From Dichomitus squalens LYAD-421 SS1 (taxonomy: Eukaryota > Basidiomycota > Agaricomycetes > Polyporales > Polyporaceae): a stretch of DNA of 64,000 nt. The DNA lies in assembly GCF_000275845.1 (NCBI RefSeq), contig NW_006766894.1, forward strand, positions 166,708-230,707. Direction: 5' to 3'. The translations under genes and the position numbers were made by a program. Numbering within the stretch: position 1 is the stretch's first letter; the number at the start of each line of letters is the position of its first letter. Of the stretch, positions 46,879 to 58,982 are shown in pieces. Below the pieces are notes generated by a model. That model searched no databases. It saw only the letters and a program-made list of their open reading frames with translations, and was not told where the DNA came from.

Positions 46879-47425
46879 TGAACATTGGAGAGATCATCAT
46901 GGAACTCTCTGTCATACGCTACGACTTAGTCGTACTTGCTTCACGACATCATGCTGCTATCATCTACTTTTGCTTTCCATACCATGTTTACCCATTTACC
47001 ATGTTGTTACCCCTCACATCTGCACTCATGTACGATAGACTTTATGTGCTTCTACGATAATGATGACTTGCAATTGGATGCACTGCTCAGGAATGTGTGC
47101 ACATCAGGGTCTGGTGGCGTTACGTCGCCATCAGAACGCGTCCAGATATGGTATGTTAGACGCGGCGGGGGAGGTCGAGCGGCCAACGTTGGATAGTACC
47201 TCACAGGTCACTCTTCTCCGCTGGCCTCGCTGGCTTTGCTCATCCCCCACCTTCTTCTACGACAATACGAGCTTGGCACGCGAGGGATTGTCGCTAGAAG
47301 CAGTCAGAGCGGCGAAGGATCGTAGGTGCGTACTAGTGTATCTCGCCTTCGATCCGCGTATATTAATCCCAGCACCTTGATGATTTCTCCTCCTATCCGT
47401 ACGTCTTACCACTCTAGACCACATT
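46879..47425. other. Intergenic, probable promoter and leader of the Zrg17-like gene
   Basis: 547 bases without a recognised coding exon. A CTCTAG acceptor-like site at about 47411-47416 just before the next ATG may mark a leader intron. Confidence 0.4.
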
Positions 47426-49979
47426 ATGACAACAATAGCACTTTCTGGAGGTACTTTGTCGAATGGCACCATGCACCGGAGAAAGTCGAGCAAAGACGAG
47501 AACGAGGATAACGTGCTCGTATTTCCCCCTTCGCCTGCCCCGCAATCTCCCCCCGCGACCGCCCCGTTGACTCAAGGCTCCAAGACTAACAGCTTTCCGG
47601 CAAGCGAGACCGGCACCTTAGAGCCTCCACCATCGCGCGCACGCGTGACATCAACACCGTCTGCTATCTCCGTATCACAGTCCTTCCCTGGAGCTCCAAC
47701 ATCTGCTGGTCCATATCGCACCTCTTTCAACGTGCCGCCTCGACCCCCACCTCTCAATGGCTCTGCGTATGGCCATACTAATGGTCGGCCCCAACCTCCA
47801 GGCATGCGCCAGTCGTTCTCTCTCCCTTCGGCTCACTCCCAAGCCCATTCGCGCACCCGTTCAATATCTGGCCCGTTCTCTCCAATCACTCCTTCCCCGC
47901 TGTCTTCATCCTTCCCTCCCCAACAACTAGTCATGCCTCCCAATAAATTTTCATCTTCGTCTACAGCGCCTGAGCTACGCCCTCCCGTCTCCCCCATCGA
48001 GAACGGCGCGAAGCCCAAGGCCGCCCCACCGCGGAGACACTCGCGCATCCACTCGCGCAACCTCTCCGTCTACTTCCCGCGCCCCGGCTCGCTCCCTGCG
48101 ACAAGCATTGCCGAAGACGGCGCACAAGAGCTCGACTTCAGTACTCCGCCCCCAGATGAAAGCATCTTAATGCCGAGCGCGTCTCCACGCCCGGGCCAGC
48201 GCGACTTCCGCGAAGGCTTCACCTTCGGGGCCCGTCCGCCAGCCCCCGCGGGCCAGTCCTCGCACCCCATATCTTCCGAGCCCACGCCTCCACAGCCGTC
48301 TTCCGCTGGGGGCCCGTCGCGGCGCGGCCATCACCACCGACACTCAATGTCGCATAGCTTCTTCTCGTTCCTCGAGCCCGGGGCGCAGAGCATGCCCGAC
48401 GAGCTGCACACGCAGCCGACACCCGTGCCCGTCAGCCCGTGGGCACCGATCTCGCCCTTCCCGAGCCAGATGTCCGTGCACGCGCTCGACGATGCAGCCG
48501 CCTCCGTCGCTGTGACTGGAGCCGCGAACGGGCTTGGGTTCGGGAACGGGGTGGCGGTGGGGGGAGGGCGCGCGAAGAGCAAAGGCGCGGCGATAGGCAG
48601 GATCCGCGCGTCGGCGCAGGTCTCGCCTGTGGCCATCGGCGTGAGCGTGTGGCAGTTTGTGCTGGGGGCGTGGCTGTGGATCACCGGGCAGCAGGTCGGG
48701 TCGCTGGCGTGTACGGGCCTGGGGTATTGGGTGGTTTTTGATGCGTTTGGGGTCGCGCTCGGGCATGTGCTGCCGAACTACCTCACGCGTCCGAGTATGC
48801 AGACTGAGACGAGGAGACCGTACGGGTGCGTGCTTGTGTTGTGTTGATTTCTGGTGAGAGGGGTTGTGTTGAGCCCGTGGGCGTGTACAGGAACGCGCGG
48901 GTCGAGACGGTCATGGCTTTTGCTCAGTCGGTGTACCTGATCTTCACGTCCGTGTACGTATGCAAGGAGACGGTCGAGCACCTGCTGCTCTCGTCTGGGG
49001 AGGGTCATCACCACCATCAAGGCGACGAGGTGGCCTCTGTGCTTGGGTGCGTGGACGTCTGCGATGTTCTGTAGCATGGAGAGAGGTTGACGTCTGAGCA
49101 GGATCGAGTTCCCTATCCGCCTATTATTTATTACGCTCATTTCCCTCCTCTCCACTGCTATCTTTTTCAACAACCATGCCAAGCTCGTCAGCAGTACGTC
49201 TTCGCAACGGAATCCGTCTCAAGCTGTGCCATTGCTCACTGTTCTCGTATAGCTGCGGGCAACCGCATCCCCTCTTTAGCATCGCTGCTCCCGAGCCGTT
49301 CTCGTTATTCTGCATCAGCATTCACATACCCGCCCGCTCTCAACAACCTATTCACAAATCCATACGCGCTCGCACCCATAGGTTTCGCGAGCGCAGTTCT
49401 CTTCACTGCATTATCGCTTCCTGCGTGAGTCCCCCGTATCTTATCAAGCCGAGGTGTGGCTCAAGATGCCTCCGGACCTGTTATAGATCTCAACACCGAC
49501 CCTTTGACCTCATCCTCGCCGGGCTCGAAACAATCGTCACCTTCAACATTGCCTACCACGCTGCCGTCCAGCTCGGCGCAGTCCTCCTGCAAACCTCTCC
49601 GGCACGGGGCCTCGCAGGCGGGCGGATGGAAGCCTTCCTGCGCGCGATGCGCGAGATCGAGCGCCACCCGCAAGTCCTCCACCTCCCCGCCCCGCACATC
49701 TGGCAGCTCACGCCGAGCCTCGCCGTCTCGGACGCGGACGTCGTCTCCTCCCCATACGCGTCTGCCGCGGCTGTCGCGCTGGAGAAGGCGCAGGGCCCCG
49801 CGCAGAGCCTGGTCGTGACGCTGGAGCTGCATGTGAGGCATGACCTGGAGGACGCGGAGGTGCTGAAGCTGACGAGGTGGGCGTGGGAGCGGTGCGTGCA
49901 CGCGCTGCACTTCGGGACGCGGGGTGGGGAGGGAGGCGAGGGCGAAGCGGAGGTGACGGTGGGTATCGTGAAAGGATGA
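47426..49979 (+). CDS. ZRG17: Zrg17-like cation-diffusion-facilitator (zinc) protein
   Basis: The model is join(47426..48825, 48891..49046, 49102..49193, 49253..49424, 49487..49979), 770 residues. A Pro/Ser-rich cytosolic N-terminus of about 390 residues precedes the cation-efflux membrane domain: VSVWQFVLGAWLWITG, GLGYWVVFDAFGVALGHVLP, ARVETVMAFAQSVYLIFTSV, then IRLLFITLISSLLSTAIFFN, ALAPIGFASAVLFTALSLP and GLETIVTFNIAYHAAVQLGA. A His-rich GEGHHHHQGDE loop and a soluble C-terminal domain follow. In yeast the Msc2-Zrg17 heterodimer moves zinc into the ER. TM2 here reads FDAFGV, lacking the His of the usual metal site, which fits the non-canonical Zrg17 partner better than an active transporter. 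The assignment to Zrg17 is from family knowledge. A start further upstream is possible. Confidence 0.75.
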
Positions 49980-50337
49980 GGGTGGTATCGACTGGACTAG
50001 TCGCTTGTCTTACATTGAAGGGGTCTAGGGGACTGAGAGTGTACTACCAAGAAAATTATATCTACGCGTAGTTGGAGAGTTGTACACCTGCTAATACCAT
50101 CGTGCTCTGTGGATAGCTGCATCCGAGTCCTTGCTGGCGGGGGTCGGGATGGTCGCCGAGTGAGCGATGGGGTTGACATTTGGGCGCGCGCCTCCGCGTG
50201 TTCATGACGCGACGCCTGGGCGAGAGGCTCGCCGCGATTTGTTCTCCGACCACCACAGGCTACACTGTTCCCTCTTGCCTTTCCGCTCCCAGTCTCTTCT
50301 GCACGCATTACGACGCTTTCCAATACGCGATCCATTG
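49980..50337. other. Intergenic, nothing recognised
   Basis: 358 bases between two plus-strand genes. Presumed 3' end and promoter. Confidence 0.45.
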
Positions 50338-51008
50338 ATGGTACAGGCCGAGGAAGATGAGAGACCTGCGCGCCTCCCGATATGGCTCTACGCTCTTGAC
50401 AGGGTGCGTCTCGCGTTTGCCCTAGGGTACTCGCGTGCTGACCTGAACGAGCACAGACGAATAGGATAGTCACTTCGTTGACTGCTGTTGTAGTCTTGTA
50501 TACGCGCTCAGCGGGCGTTGCGTACTTCGCAGCGAGCGCGGTGCTCTGCTCGGTGACCGTGAAGATTATCAAGAGGATGGTGCGCCAGCCCCGCCCATAC
50601 CTGATAGTCAGGGGAAAGAAGAAGAAGTCGTATGGGTGCGTCTTCATGGTGTCGCAAGTGCGCTTGAAAGCATGCTCAAGTGTCTGTTGAAGGATGCCGA
50701 GCACACACTCTGCGACGATCACGTACTTCGCGACGTACATCACCCTAGCATGCGCGTACTTGCCTATACATCCCGCCTTCCCCTCGTCGCCCTTGATGCG
50801 CATCTTCCCGCCGCTGATTGTCATTCCCCTTGCAAGCACCATCGCGTGGTCGCGGATATCGCTAGGACATCACACAGTTTTCCAGGTCGCTGCAGGGGTT
50901 ACGTGTGGCTTGGTATACGCACCGCTCATGTTCAGACTATGGACGCACAAGTTGAACCAGTATGGACCTTGGGCGGAGGCCTTGGTTCACACGTACATCC
51001 CCGTCTAG
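50338..51008 (+). CDS. CAX4: Dolichyl-diphosphatase, PAP2 family
   Basis: The model is join(50338..50403, 50457..50635, 50693..51008), 186 residues. The enzyme recycles dolichyl diphosphate to dolichyl phosphate on the lumenal face of the ER for N-glycosylation. The three PAP2 motifs are visible: KRMVRQPRP, then SYGMPSTHSATI, and SRISLGHHTVFQ. In the third motif Gln replaces the usual Asp, as in DOLPP1/CAX4 enzymes, which favours this assignment over other lipid phosphatases. Hydrophobic segments such as AVVVLYTRSAGVAYFAASAV and IFPPLIVIPLASTIAW fit a multi-pass membrane protein. The start is the first ATG in frame and the N-terminal tail is short. It converges on SURF6 with only 98 bases between stops. 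Confidence 0.85.
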
Positions 51009-51106
51009 AAGTTTTGACTACCTTACCTTCTTGTATACCGATTTGTAGTGCCCGAACCGGCCGGGGAATGCAGAGCACGAATGTAATAGACTAAGCACAG
51101 CGACAA

Positions 51107-52568
51107 CTACTTGTTTGCCTTCGCCTTACCCTTGCCCTTCCCAAACGACTTGCCCTCGAACCCAGGTCGCGCCTTGTCCTTCCCCTTCCCCTTGCCCCCG
51201 CCCTTCCGCCTCTCCGCGCGCGCGGCGATGTTGTCTGTCCTCTTCTGCTGGCGTGCCGCCATGCTCTTCTGGACCTGCTCCTTACGCTCGTCCCACGTTT
51301 TCTTGCTCTTGCTCTTCTGCTTCTCCTTGCGCTTCACGGCCTTCTTCAGTCGCGCCTCGTCGTCGTGCACCTTGACGCCCTCGACGCGCGCGCTGGCCTT
51401 GTCCCACTTCTCGCGCTCCGCACGGGCGGCGCGTTCCGCTTCTGGGAGGGCTGCGAGTTTTTCTTTGTGCTTCTCGAGCTGCGAAAGGGCTTGAACGGGG
51501 TTGGACGCGGTTGTGGGAAGGTTTTTCTTTGATTTCGGGGGTTTGGTGGAGGAGGAAGCGTTGAGGTTGGAGAAGGTGATGGAGGTGAGCTTCGATTGCG
51601 GATCTTGGTGGCCGGGTTTGCTAGAGTCAGGGACGAGCAGCTGGGTCTGTAAGGGATGTCACCAAAGCATGAATGAATGCCGGCTCAATCACTCGATCGA
51701 GTACAAGTGTATGCGCACCTTCGTCTGAGGACCCTTCTGCTGCTGCTTCTCCTTCCCCTTATCCCTCTCCTTGCCCTTGCGCTCCTCCTGCTGCCTGATC
51801 TTCTCCTTCGTCTCCTTCCTCCTCCGCTCGCGCATAGCCGCACGCTGCTGTCTCCGCTCCTCCAACAGCTCGTCCCTGCTACTCGGCTCTCCACCCTGCA
51901 TACCCCGTCCCCTGCCTCTGTTCCGCAGCTGCGCCATCCGTGCGTGCAGCTTCTCCCTCAAAGCGGCGATTCCGCCCGATTCAGGCATGGGCACCGGCGC
52001 GGCGTCAGTGTCCATAGCTTCCCCCGTCTCCTCGTCGTGCTCGTCGTCGTCGTCAGCATCGGATATGGGAGCGTCGAGGTGCATGGCATCCGAGTCAGCG
52101 TACGTGTCGTCATCTTCTTCGAGCGCGGCGGCTTTCCGCTTGCCTTTGCTTCTGGTACTGCTGCCCCTCTGCTCGTCCGAGCGAGCGGCTAGGGCCTCGT
52201 TTTGAAGGTCGATGATCGTTTTGTTGTTTGCGGGGTCAAGCTTGTCATCGCTTTGCGTGAGGTTGGTGTCAGAATGCACAGAACGAAGGGGCGAACCTTG
52301 TCTTTCTTAGCTTTCTTGGAGGCCTCCTTGATGGCTTGCTTAGGAGCCTTCTGCTTCTTGCTGTTCTTTTGGTACTTGGAGGCATACTAGGCGCGAGGAC
52401 ATCAATCGCCAGGTCCCTCCGTGTAATGGCATCATCGCGGTAACACACCTGTGCCTCCGTATCCTCGTGCACGAGGTAATACTTCGCCGGGATAAGCTTC
52501 AGGAGAGACTCGAAGACTTCATTGTGTCTCTCGAGGGACTCCTGGAGGACCGACGTTGCTGTAGGCAT
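51107..52568 (-). CDS. RRP14: Ribosome biogenesis protein Rrp14/SURF6
   Basis: Exons 52568..52449, 52386..52297, 52240..51719 and 51646..51107 give 423 residues. SURF6/Rrp14 is a nucleolar protein for 60S (and early 40S) subunit maturation. The N-terminal 40 residues (ESLERHNEVFESLLKLIPAK) match the Rrp14 N-terminal domain, followed by a Lys-rich stretch (YQKNSKKQKAPKQAIKEASK). A long acidic segment leads to LREKLHARMAQLRNRGR, the start of the SURF6 domain. The C-terminal domain has KTWDERKEQVQKSMAARQQK and KRTDNIAARAERRKGGGKGK, the characteristic ending. The donor of intron 2 (GTTCGC) is weak, but the phase is kept. The gene is divergent from the PTPA gene. Confidence 0.9.
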
Positions 52569-52806
52569 AGCCAGTTCAACCTCTACTTCGATGAGTTCCA
52601 GTAGTGAGCAGTAGCAAGAGACGACACAGAGAGCTGGAAGAACTGCAGAGCAAGCGAGGGTGAGTAGTACAAACAAGGCGAGGCTGCAGTAGGCGCCTGC
52701 ACGAAAAGTTGGCCAGACGCTCGTGTATGATTGTAGGCGCCCATAGAGGGTTACTGAGGGATTCTGTCGTCCGCGGCCACACCTTCTTCCGAACTTGCAT
52801 ATCGCC
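52569..52806. promoter_or_regulatory. Shared divergent promoter RRP14/PTPA
   Basis: 238 bases separate the two start codons. No TATA box was seen. Confidence 0.55.
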
Positions 52807-54412
52807 ATGGCTGAGCCCGTACTCACCCCTACGATCACACAGTTCTCATTGGAGCCCGAGGAACTGAAGAGTCATGAGTACATCCTCCCGCGCAAGCTGA
52901 TCTTGACAAAGGAGAACCTCGAGGCGTTCCAAGCATCCAAGACACACGAAACGATCGTCTCGTATATCACTGCGCTGAACGAGCGTGTGGTTGGCGTGAA
53001 GCTCACAGACGACATTCCCATTTCGCCTGTGCGTAAGTCCACCCATTCACCGTATAATCCCTCGTGAGTAACTACCTCGGATGTGGCTGAACGGCGTCGG
53101 ATCAGGGCGTACGAGCTGTGTTGGACGTGCTTGACCGGGTATTGGAGACGGCCAGGAGCATACCTCCTGTGGACAACAAGGCGTCGCGCTTCGGTAACCC
53201 GGCATTTCGGACGTTCTACGACGGGGTCCAGGAGGTGCGTTCCTCTTGCATGCTCCTTGCTGCTACTTCCTTCGCACCTCGAGCTATGATTGTTAATCCG
53301 AACAAATGCTGGACCTCGCAGAGCTCTCCTGAACTGCACAGGACCATCCCTGGACTGCCGGAAGCTGCAATACCCGAAATAAGCGTATACTTCGTGGAGG
53401 CATGGGGCAACCGAACGCGAATCGACTATGGGAGCGGTATGGAGCTTAATTTCCTGTGCTGGATGTAAGTCGCAGACTGTGCCCCGCATTGAAGCTTCAG
53501 AGGCTAAAGATGGTCTCTCAGGCTCTCAATAGAGAAGCTGGGAGTGTTCCAGGAGAGCGATCATACCGCGTTGGTCGTCAAGGTGTTCTGGAAGTCCGTA
53601 TCACTCTACGCCAAGTCCATACATCCCCCCCATCTGACGCTGGGCGATAGATATATACAGGTCATGCGCGTACTGCAGTCGACATATTGGCTTGAGCCTG
53701 CAGGTTCGCACGGCGTTTGGGGTCTGGATGACTACCACTTCCTGCCATTTCTATGGGGCGCCGCCCAACTGCGAGGTTAGTCGTCTACATACCCGGTGCT
53801 TGAGATAATTGTTATTGACGGCGCCTCACAGGACACAAATACATCCGCCCAAAATCGATACACGACGCCGAGACAACGGAAGAGTTCTCAAAGCACTACA
53901 TGTACCTCGCCTGCATTCAGTTCATCAACTCGGTCAAGACCGCCTCCCTCCGCTGGCACTCGCCCATGCTCGACGACATCTCGGCTGTACGTTTTCTGTC
54001 TACAAGACCCCCATTCAACCCTTGCGCTGCAAAGTACTGATTGAGTTGCCCCGGGACGGATCATTAGGTCAAGACCTGGGACAAGGTCAACTCCGGCCTC
54101 ATGAAGATGTACCTCGCCGAGGTGCTCGGCAAGCTCCCCGTAATGCAGCACTTCCTCTTCGGCTCCCTCCTCCCCTGGGACGGCCCTCTCCCCGCTCCGC
54201 CCTCGGGGATCGATCCCAACGACCCGCACTACGGCCATGCGCACGCGCATGCGGGAGTGGCGGATCTGGGCGGGGTCGGGCAGCAGCAGACGGGGTGGGG
54301 CGACTGCTGTGGAATCCCCGTTCCTTCGGTGTTCGCAGCAGCGCAGGCGGAGAAGAAGCCTGGGGCGAGGCAGTTAGCGGGCCCGGGGATCAGGCCTGTA
54401 CCCTTCGACTGA
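52807..54412 (+). CDS. PP2A activator PTPA/Rrd, peptidyl-prolyl isomerase
   Basis: The model is join(52807..53028, 53106..53234, 53322..53464, 53522..53775, 53832..53986, 54068..54412), 415 residues. PTPA activates protein phosphatase 2A and has prolyl isomerase activity; it is cytosolic and nuclear. Conserved blocks are [91 protein letters not shown] and [17 protein letters not shown] His/Ala stretch ([10 protein letters not shown]) before the last block is a local insertion. Fungi usually have two paralogues (Rrd1, Rrd2); which one this is cannot be settled by eye. The first donor is taken as GTGCGT rather than the nearby GTAAGT because only that keeps phase. Confidence 0.93.
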
Positions 54413-55489
54413 GTGCTGCTGCCTCCGGGGCGTGGTGGAGGGTGACTCCGAGTCCCGAACGTCGGACTGAAGGCCTGAGGGCTTTCCAGGAACGACGTCC
54501 GAAGCCTCGGCACATGCGACTGGTTGCGGATATTCCCGCTGAAGCTGATGGGCTTCAAGGTCGAAGAGAAGAGAAGTACTGCTAGATTGTACGATTGCAT
54601 CTGTGATGGAGAGACTTTTGCACTGATCCGTTAGAGTCGAGGGGTTTTTCGGCGTGACTGCCCTTGGGGCTTGTTTCCGCCTGCCAGTCGCGACCAGATC
54701 GTCACCGACCCTAGCATCGAGCCACGAGAACCTCCATGCAGACTGCAAGACGGTGGCAGCCACATTGATGCGTCTGATAACAGTTCAGACGAGGGCTTCA
54801 CTTATTCGAAGAACTTGAGGATGGTGCGTCTAACCTATCGTACGATGTTGCCTCTTGACCTGTTCGCAGCCAACCGTTTGTTCATGATATCCATATCATG
54901 GAAAGCGTGTGAACATGAATATCCTCCTTACTGTTTCCTACACGTGATGCCCCTGCAACAGGAGATGGTAAGGAGATGGTTCATGTTGCCTCGCAAGCAT
55001 GTCCAACTAGTATGCGTCGGTGAGCGGTCCTGGTTCTCTCTGAACCTACTGTTGTATTGAACCCCGATGTCGGACATTTCATAAAATTCTAACCGAATGG
55101 ATAGGCCTCTATGACATCTCCAATGCATTTCTCACGACTGAAATAGCGTGTTTTCATGCCGCTGAAGTAGCACGTTTGCATGCCGTGTGATCACCTTCGT
55201 CTGCAGGACTGTATATCGCTAAAACTCCTTATCTTGCACTGCCTGATTTTGCTTACGTGCCCCCTCTGTCCGTTGCATTCAAAAGCCTGACAGCCTGGGA
55301 GTACTCAGCTTCGGACGATGGCCCTCTTCCTCCCAGATGCTCCTGGGAACCGAGCAGTATCTTCCCTGCATTCGCACCAAACATCACCCTTTGGGCTGAG
55401 TTCAAGTTACTGGGGTACATGTAGTTGTTCCCCATGACCTTCTCATACCTCCGTCCGCTGTAGCTGGGTCACTCTTTAGCGCAAGCACA
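54413..55489. other. Gene-poor stretch
   Basis: About 1.1 kb with only short frames. A small imperfect direct repeat (about 24 bp, TAGC..GTTT..CATGCCG) sits at about 55145-55190. The last 100 bases should hold the P450 promoter. Confidence 0.45.
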
Positions 55490-57453
55490 ATGCCCCAGAT
55501 CACTCACTTTGCCTTTGCATCTGCGTTTGTCTCGCTCGTAGCTGTCTTATATGTCTATGTGCGCTCCATCGCACAATGGAGAGCTCGCACTCTCGGTCGT
55601 CCTCTCCCCCCTGGACCGAAACTTCTTCCAATTCTTGGCAATATGCTCAACATGCCGCGCTCTAGACCGTGGATTGCCTATCGCGACCTCAGCCACGCCT
55701 TAGGTGAGCCATTATATTCTTCCTGGAGTCTGTACGAGCTCTGACCGGCATCGTCGAAGGGGACATCATTCACCTCCACGTTCTCGGACAACACATTGTA
55801 GTGCTCGGGAGTGCTCAGGCAATATATGACTATCTCGAAAAGCGATCCGCAAACACCTCTGACCGCGTGCAGTCACCCATGGTTGAACTGTGCGTCTCAT
55901 TATGCTAAAAATCCACTGCCACAGATGAAGCTATAGCTGGATAGATCTGGCGCAAGTCTCAATATCGCCTTTATGCCTTATGGTCAGTGGTGGCGCCGTC
56001 ACAGGCGTTCTTTCTGGCAGTACTTCCATCGTGAGGCTGCGGAAGGATACAAGACGACGCAGCAGTCCGCCGCCCACATTTTCTTGCAGGAGCTATGCGA
56101 AAGGCCCTCGGATCTGAGGGAGGTCATCCGTCTGTATGTCTACGTCTGCCATGATTGCCACTGGCTCCGTTGGCTCATCCACCAATATGGGCAGCAATTT
56201 CACAGCAGTCATCATGAAGATTGGGTATGACATTGCCGTACAGAGTAAAGACGACGCATACTTGAAGATAGCGAAGGATGCGCTCGAGGGGCCAGTGGAA
56301 GGTATGGTCCCGGGGAGATTCTTGGTCGATTTCCTACCCTTCCTTCGGCACATTCCGCCTTGGTTCCCGTTCGCAGCCTCACAGAGGCTATGGGTGAAGT
56401 GGCAAGCCGCAGGCGACCGACTGAAGAACACGCCATTCAAAGAAGTGAAAGCCAAGCTGGTATGTAACACAATGTTGATTTGCCATTGGTCTTTGACTCT
56501 CGCATGATTTCTCATCGTAGGCCAGTGGAGAGACTACACAGTCCATTGTGGCGAATTCACTCGAAAGGCTTAGCAAGATGGGTATGTCATCCCCAGAAGA
56601 GGAAGAGATCGTGAAGAATGTGGGGGCCATGGCTTTCGAAGGTGCGACTATGATCTCTGAGACTCGCCTCCATGCTAAGCCTCGTTCACAGCTGGAACTG
56701 ACACAGTATATAGGTCACGTACTTCGATCAATCTGTTCGCTGAATCTAGCTCTTCTAGGTGTTATCCACGATGTTATCCGTGTTCTCCGGCATGTCGCTC
56801 CATCCTGAGGTGCTCGCAAAGGCACATGCGGAGCTTGACGAAGTGGTCGGCCCCCATCGCTTGCCAGACTTCAGCGACAAAGACTCGCTGGTCTATGTCA
56901 ACGCAGTCATCAAGGAAGCCATGCGATGGCATTTGGTTCTGCCCTTGGGTGTTCCACACGCGACCGTTGCTGATGACGAATTCCGTGGATACTTTATCCC
57001 TGCCGGGACGATGGTGATACCGAATACTTGGTATGCACACATACTTGGCTTGACGTTTATATTTCCTCCTATCCCTGATCTTCACTGACCATTCCACACA
57101 GGGCATGCATGCACGATCCCGAGGTGTACGAAGATCCAGACGTCTTCCGGCCCGAACGGTTTATCCGCAACGGAAAGTTGGATCGGACAGTGCAAGATCC
57201 GATGGCTTTCATTTTCGGTTATGGTCGAAGGTACATATATCTACCAGGTTGTATTCCCATGGTGTGATTGACTCAGCTAATCTGCAGGATATGTCCTGGA
57301 CGCTATTTCGCTGAAGCTGCGGTGTTTATCACCGTTGCTTGCGCACTTCACGTATTCGATATCACCGTGCCGCTCGGAGAGGATGGTGTACCTATCGAGG
57401 TCAAGCAGGGGCATACGGATGGTCTCATCTCGTACGTGCCAGGCGCATTCTGA
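55490..57453 (+). CDS. Cytochrome P450 monooxygenase
   Basis: Nine exons: 55490..55703, 55760..55889, 55945..56133, 56195..56459, 56521..56641, 56692..56705, 56759..57030, 57102..57230, 57288..57453. They give 499 residues. An N-terminal membrane anchor ([18 protein letters not shown]) and [14 protein letters not shown] are followed by [19 protein letters not shown] (helix C). The I-helix motif AGTDT lies near residue 306, the K-helix EAMRW near 364, then FRPERF and the haem loop FGYGRRICPG, with the Cys ligand near residue 447. It is an ER-anchored class II enzyme needing P450 reductase; it resembles the large CYP64/O-methylsterigmatocystin-oxidoreductase-like group of basidiomycetes. The substrate is unknown and no biosynthetic partners are adjacent. 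AGTDT is encoded on a 14-nt exon; skipping it would break the frame. Confidence 0.9.
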
Positions 57454-58982
57454 TAATGATGGTCTCATCTCATGAGTTTTGTACAGTTACCCTGAGGATG
57501 TTCGATGCACGATCAAGCCGAGGTCTGCGACGGCCGAAGCATTGATACGCTCCCATGCGACTGCTGCCCGCCAAGCGTTGAACGGTTAAGAGTAAGTAGC
57601 CTTAGCCCGGTTTGCTGATCTAGGCTAGAACGGGAAGACTGGACGGCCGGCTGGTTTTGGATTTGCACGATGTGTAGCGGGACGTCACAGTTTTGTAAAC
57701 CTTCGTATACTATCAGTAGCACTTTCGAGTCGAGAGAACGCACAGGATGAATGCATAGATCGACCGCTAACGGACAGCGGAAACTGTCTAAAGAGAGTGC
57801 TCGACTGGGAGGGCCCTACAACTGATGTCCTGCCTCAAGTTGGAAAATACTCGCTACAATTCGCAGCTGTGGAACCATAACGGTACGGATGATCCATGGA
57901 CCCTCCACAAATTATACCTAGAATTCAAGGAGGAGTATATGGGGCTCAATAATATTGTCGAACACATGTCCCAGCACTGGCAGTGCCACAGTCGGCCGCA
58001 TGACGTATCGCGTCCGGTTGTTTGAAGGGGGCTTCCATTTGGGCGTCCTGCGTTCTCAGTTTCCAAGCGCATACAGTCTCAAACTTTACACACAACCACC
58101 CTCATGAATACTCGACAGTCCGCGGCCGCTGTAGTCCCACAAAAAAACTTCGAAGCAAGGTGGGTTAAGTCAGAAGAATCAGTCGGGTGAGCCGAACCCA
58201 CAATTGTCCTCTAGTACAGGCGTGAATTCGACCTCCTACAGCTACTAGCTTGGATCTACTGTCCTTCCCAGAAGACATTAACTTCAACGCGTTCGTCTTT
58301 TCTTTCTCCTATTCGACACTCGACGACTAGGGATGGCCGTGGTTTGCAAGGTATGTCATGGCTTCTCTGCCGCTACGGCCCTCGCGTCATCGCACATCCA
58401 GAACATCCCAGGATGCACACAGATCATATGCCATCCCTATCTCATGCCTGACGAGGACCAGCCATACTCGTTTCATCCTCCAGCTGGAACTGCATCTGTT
58501 TGATCCTTCCCTCCAAACGAGGTCCATATCTCGGATCCCTGCACCTGGTTGAAGGTGAGTCATGAAGCTCCGTATCTGCTCGGCCAGAATAACATGTCGG
58601 AGAAGAGCCAGGTACTGCTTGGGACAACGACGAGGGGAGTCAGTCCGTCGTCGACGAGCCTCTCCTGGCTGTCCTGGGAGCGCGCGGCGGGATCAATGTG
58701 GACGTGGGACCGGCCGTGAGAAAGCGGTGCAGGGAGCCTGATCTGACAATAAGACTACTAGGCGCCGGTTATTGTGAGCCACGTGAACAAGCGCCGAAGA
58801 TGCAACGCACAATGAAGGGCGCTTAATGTGTCTATTGTGTTGGATGCGAGTGGCATGCGAGTCCGCTCAGGAGCAAAGTCGATTGTCTCAACGCACAAAA
58901 CAATTGACAAAAGCCATGGACGCCCTCAGTGGTCAGATCCCCTCTCCAGTCCTTCCTTTCCTTCGTTCTTCCTGCATCCAAG
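57454..58982. other. Gene-poor stretch
   Basis: About 1.5 kb between the P450 and the ABC exporter. It holds a 56-codon frame at 58333-58503 (+, starting MAVVCKVCHGF) with four Cys and no recognised family, and other short frames. Nothing is firm. Confidence 0.4.
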
